DNA of 14,929 nucleotides, taken from Polaromonas sp. GTDB lineage: Bacteria > Pseudomonadota > Gammaproteobacteria > Burkholderiales > Burkholderiaceae_C. The stretch covers positions 1-14,929 of the forward strand of contig JACMQR010000040.1 of assembly GCA_014376885.1 (NCBI GenBank), given 5' to 3'. Under the pieces are notes generated by a model that did no database searches, was not told the origin of the DNA, and saw only the letters and a list, made by a program, of their open reading frames with translations. This document shows, piece by piece, positions 12,503 to 14,929 of the stretch. Positions within the stretch are counted from its first letter, which is position 1; each line of letters starts with the position of its first letter. The position numbers and the translations under genes were made by a program.

Positions 12503-13024
12503 CTAGCGGGGCGAACGCGCCTTGTTCCTCGGCTTGGGCGCCAGCAGCGTACCCCGGCATTGGCTAAAGCCGCACCAGCACGGGTAGTCGGCCAGCAGCC
12601 GGGGCGTGTAGCGCGCGTCAATCACCAGGCCGTAGTCGTAGAACAACTCGTCGCCGGCGGCAATGTTGCGCAGCGCCTTGATGAACACGCGCCGGCCGCG
12701 CTCCTCGGCCTGGCAGTTCGGCTGGCAGCTGTGGTTGATCCAGCGCGAGGAGTTGCCGCCCACCCTGGCGTCGATCACATGCTGCTCGTCGATGTGAAAG
12801 TAAAACGTGTGCTGGGGCTGCGCTGGGTCGTGCGGATGGCGGCGCAGCGCCTCGGGCCAGCTGATCACCTCGCCGACATACTCGATCAGTGTTTCGCCCT
12901 CGGCCAGGTCCTGCAGGGCAAACACGCCCTTGCCGTGCACGCCCGAGCGGCGGGTTTGGAGGCGGCGCCTGGCGCTGCCGGCAGCAGGCCGGTCAGGGTA
13001 AGCAAAGACCGGTTTTTTGGGCAC
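12503..13024 (-). CDS. SET-domain protein lysine methyltransferase
   Basis: The protein has 173 residues from GTG 13024. Seen in order: SGVHGKGVFA (27-36), the SAM-binding SET-N motif; IEYVGEVIS (47-55); RWINHSCQPNC (94-104), the pseudoknot NHSC motif; GDELFYDYG (124-132) with the catalytic Tyr region; and a post-SET type CWCGFSQCRGTLL (149-161) whose Cys149, 151 and 156 with a Cys of the NHSC region (100 or 104) would bind zinc. This is a complete minimal SET plus post-SET domain, as in eukaryotic histone methyltransferases. Known: bacterial SET proteins occur widely; a few methylate host histones or DNA-binding proteins, but most are untested. The target here is unknown. It is the first gene of an operon with birA and the SPOR-like gene, transcribed away from topB. 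The GTG has no strong ribosome binding site; the ATG 27 bases upstream runs at once into a stop. Confidence 0.92.
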   Translation of the reverse strand: MPKKPVFAYPDRPAAGSARRRLQTRRSGVHGKGVFALQDLAEGETLIEYVGEVISWPEALRRHPHDPAQPQHTFYFHIDEQHVIDARVGGNSSRWINHSCQPNCQAEERGRRVFIKALRNIAAGDELFYDYGLVIDARYTPRLLADYPCWCGFSQCRGTLLAPKPRNKARSPR

Positions 13025-13096
13025 GACGGTTTTTTGGTATGGTTAATTCATGTGGGTGCGTGCGCACTGGCGCGCATGCCTGCGCGAGGAAACGGT

Positions 13097-13102
13097 ATTG
13101 TA
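13097..13102 (-). promoter_or_regulatory. Possible -10 box (TACAAT) for the SET-birA-SPOR operon
   Basis: TACAAT on the - strand (13102-13097) is one base from consensus and lies 72 bases before the GTG start of the SET gene, in the 196-base divergent region shared with topB. No good -35 was seen at 16-18 bases, so the call is weak. Confidence 0.3.
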
Positions 13103-13220
13103 GTGACGGCCCCCGGGCCGCTGCCGACGCTGCCCGCCCCTTCCCAAAAATTGAAAACCGCCGATGGGCGCCCAGGCGGAGAACGACATCCCGCCGATGA
13201 CAAGGTCAGAAGAAGTACAT

Positions 13221-14929
13221 ATGAAAACACTGGTAATTGCCGAAAAACCGTCGGTGGCGCAAGACATCGTGCGCGCCCTCACGCCCACGGCGGGCAAGTT
13301 CGACAAGCATGACGAATACTTCGAGAGCGACGACTGGGTCGTCACCTCGGCGGTCGGCCACCTGGTCGAGATCCAGGCGCCCGAGGAATTCGACGTCAAG
13401 CGCGGCAAGTGGAGCTTTGCCAACCTGCCGGTGATTCCGCCCTACTTCGACTTGAAACCCATGGACAAGACCAAGGGCCGGCTGGGCGCCATCGTCAAGC
13501 TGACCAAGCGAAAAGATGTCGGCGCGCTGGTCAATGCCTGCGACGCCGGCCGGGAAGGCGAGCTGATCTTCCGGCTGATCCAGCAGTACGCCAAAGCCAA
13601 GCATCCGGTCAAGCGGCTGTGGTTGCAGTCGATGACGCCGGCGGCCATCCGCGACGGCTTTGCCGCGCTGCGCAGCGACGCGCAGATGCTGCCGCTGGCC
13701 GACGCGGCGCGCTGCCGCTCGGAGGCCGACTGGCTGGTCGGCATCAACGGCACGCGCGCCATGACGGCCTTCAATTCACGCGACGGCGGCTTCTTCCTGA
13801 CGACGGTGGGCCGGGTGCAGACGCCCACGCTGTCGGTGGTCGTCGAGCGCGAGGAAAAGATCCGCAAGTTCGTCTCCAGAGGCTACTGGGAAATCCATGC
13901 CGTGTTCGGCGCCGAAGCCGGTGAGTACCCCGGCAAGTTCTTCGATCCGAAGTGGAAACGACCGCCGACCCTTGACGGCCCCGAGCCCGACGCCGAGCAG
14001 CGCAGCGACCGGCCCTGGACCGAGCGGGAGGCGCGCCAGGTGGCCGATGCGGTGCGCGGCCAGACCGCCACCGTGACCGAGGAATCCCGGCCGACCACCC
14101 AGGCCGCCGGCCTGCTGTTCGACCTGACCTCGCTGCAGCGCGAAGCCAACGGCAAGTTCGGCTTTTCGGCCAAGACCACATTGTCGATCGCGCAAAGCCT
14201 GTACGAGCGCCACAAGGCGCTGACCTATCCGCGCACCGACTCGCGCGCGCTGCCCGAGGACTATGTGCCGGTGGTCAGGCAGACCTTTGAAATGCTCGCC
14301 GCCAGCCCGATGCGGCACCTGGCGCCGCATGCCGCCACGGCCCTGAAGGGCAACTACATCAAGCCGACCAAGCGCATCTTCGACAATGCCAAGGTCAGCG
14401 ACCACTTCGCCATCATCCCGACCCTGCAGGCGCCCAGCGGCCTGTCGGACGCCGAGCAAAAATTGTATGACCTGGTGGTGCGCCGCTTCATGGCGGTGTT
14501 TTTCCCGAGCGCCGAGTATTTGGTGACGACGCGCATCTCTGTATCGGTCGGGCATAGCTTCAAGACCGAAGGAAAAGTGCTGGTCAAGCCGGGCTGGCTG
14601 GCGATCTACGGCAAGGAAGCGGCCGACGAGGTGACGGACGCCAAGGAAGGCGACAAGGGCCAGAGCCTGGTGCCGGTGAAACCCGGCGAGCGCGTCGGCG
14701 TCGAAGCGGCCGATGCCAAGGCCCTGAAGACCCGCCCGCCGGCCCGCTACAGCGAAGCGACGCTGCTCGGCGCGATGGAAGGCGCGGGCAAGACGATCGA
14801 CGACGACGAACTGCGCGAGGCCATGCAGGAAAAGGGCCTGGGCACGCCGGCGACCCGCGCCGCCACCATCGAGGGCCTGATCGCCGAAAAATACATGCTG
14901 CGCGAAGGCCGCGAGCTGATTCCGACCGC
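13221..14929 (+). CDS. topB: DNA topoisomerase III, N-terminal part (3' end outside window)
   Basis: The frame is open from ATG 13221 to the window end, giving 569 residues. Seen: the Toprim domain with MKTLVIAEKPSVAQ (catalytic Glu8) and the metal-binding DAGREGE (108-114); IGW-like segment ADWLVGINGTRAMT; GRVQTPTLS; and the active-site ALTYPRTDSRALP with catalytic Tyr336. Toward the end ARYSEATLLGAME and GLGTPATRAATIEGLI are typical of type IA enzymes. Known: topoisomerase III relaxes and decatenates DNA by single-strand passage, using a Tyr-DNA link. The motifs fit TopB rather than TopA: there is no obvious zinc region so far and the start MKTLVIAEKPSVA is TopB-like. The C-terminal domains cannot be judged. 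It is divergent from the SET gene; the ribosome binding site is weak (AGAAG). Confidence 0.95.
   Translation, partial: MKTLVIAEKPSVAQDIVRALTPTAGKFDKHDEYFESDDWVVTSAVGHLVEIQAPEEFDVKRGKWSFANLPVIPPYFDLKPMDKTKGRLGAIVKLTKRKDVGALVNACDAGREGELIFRLIQQYAKAKHPVKRLWLQSMTPAAIRDGFAALRSDAQMLPLADAARCRSEADWLVGINGTRAMTAFNSRDGGFFLTTVGRVQTPTLSVVVEREEKIRKFVSRGYWEIHAVFGAEAGEYPGKFFDPKWKRPPTLDGPEPDAEQRSDRPWTEREARQVADAVRGQTATVTEESRPTTQAAGLLFDLTSLQREANGKFGFSAKTTLSIAQSLYERHKALTYPRTDSRALPEDYVPVVRQTFEMLAASPMRHLAPHAATALKGNYIKPTKRIFDNAKVSDHFAIIPTLQAPSGLSDAEQKLYDLVVRRFMAVFFPSAEYLVTTRISVSVGHSFKTEGKVLVKPGWLAIYGKEAADEVTDAKEGDKGQSLVPVKPGERVGVEAADAKALKTRPPARYSEATLLGAMEGAGKTIDDDELREAMQEKGLGTPATRAATIEGLIAEKYMLREGRELIPT

Overview
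The window is GC-rich DNA (locally AT-rich only in a few intergenic patches). Gene content, the dispersed intergenic repeats and protein similarity recognised by eye suggest a betaproteobacterium of the order Burkholderiales, most likely family Comamonadaceae (Polaromonas / Rhodoferax / Variovorax-like). It looks like ordinary chromosome: no rRNA, tRNA, transposase, integrase, phage gene or CRISPR array was seen. Eighteen protein-coding genes are supported, two of them cut by the window edges.

Layout. 1-498 (+): the end of a 3-hydroxybutyrate oligomer hydrolase, followed by a hairpin terminator that also separates it from a convergent transglutaminase-like protease/amidase gene (566-1393, -). 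1783-2409 (+): a SAM-dependent, phospholipid-methyltransferase-like protein. 2440-4028 (-): a compact cluster read leftwards of a DTW-domain tRNA acp3U transferase (TapT-like), a stand-alone BLUF blue-light photoreceptor whose start codon overlaps the end of the DTW gene, and a small zinc-ribbon protein. 4276-7666: envelope and accessory genes, comprising a DUF4399 lipoprotein (+), a membrane-anchored coiled-coil protein (-), an exported DUF1439 protein (-), a Tyr/Gly/Pro-rich lipoprotein (+) and a flavin reductase-like FMN-binding protein (+). 7747-8997 (-): an MFS transporter. 9237-9458: a cluster of GC-rich REP-like repeats ending exactly at the stop codon of slyD (9459-9935, -). 10161-10793 (+): an alpha/beta-hydrolase lacking its nucleophilic serine. 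10947-13024 (-): a tight operon of a SET-domain lysine methyltransferase, birA (biotin ligase without a DNA-binding domain) and a SPOR-like membrane protein, with a nine-copy tetranucleotide microsatellite just past its last stop codon. 13221-end (+): topB (topoisomerase III), open at the window edge.

How the genes work together. No single pathway unites the window. The two clearest multi-gene units are the DTW-BLUF-zinc-ribbon cluster, where a light sensor is translationally joined to a tRNA-modifying enzyme, and the SET-birA-SPOR operon, where a eukaryote-type protein methyltransferase precedes biotin ligase. In addition there are three AT-rich intergenic elements sharing a TTGCTA core, three copies (one partial) of a GC-rich palindromic repeat, and a structured slyD leader. 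I see no convincing new defence or mobile system; the most unusual items are the BLUF/DTW overlap, the serine-less hydrolase and the SET-domain gene.
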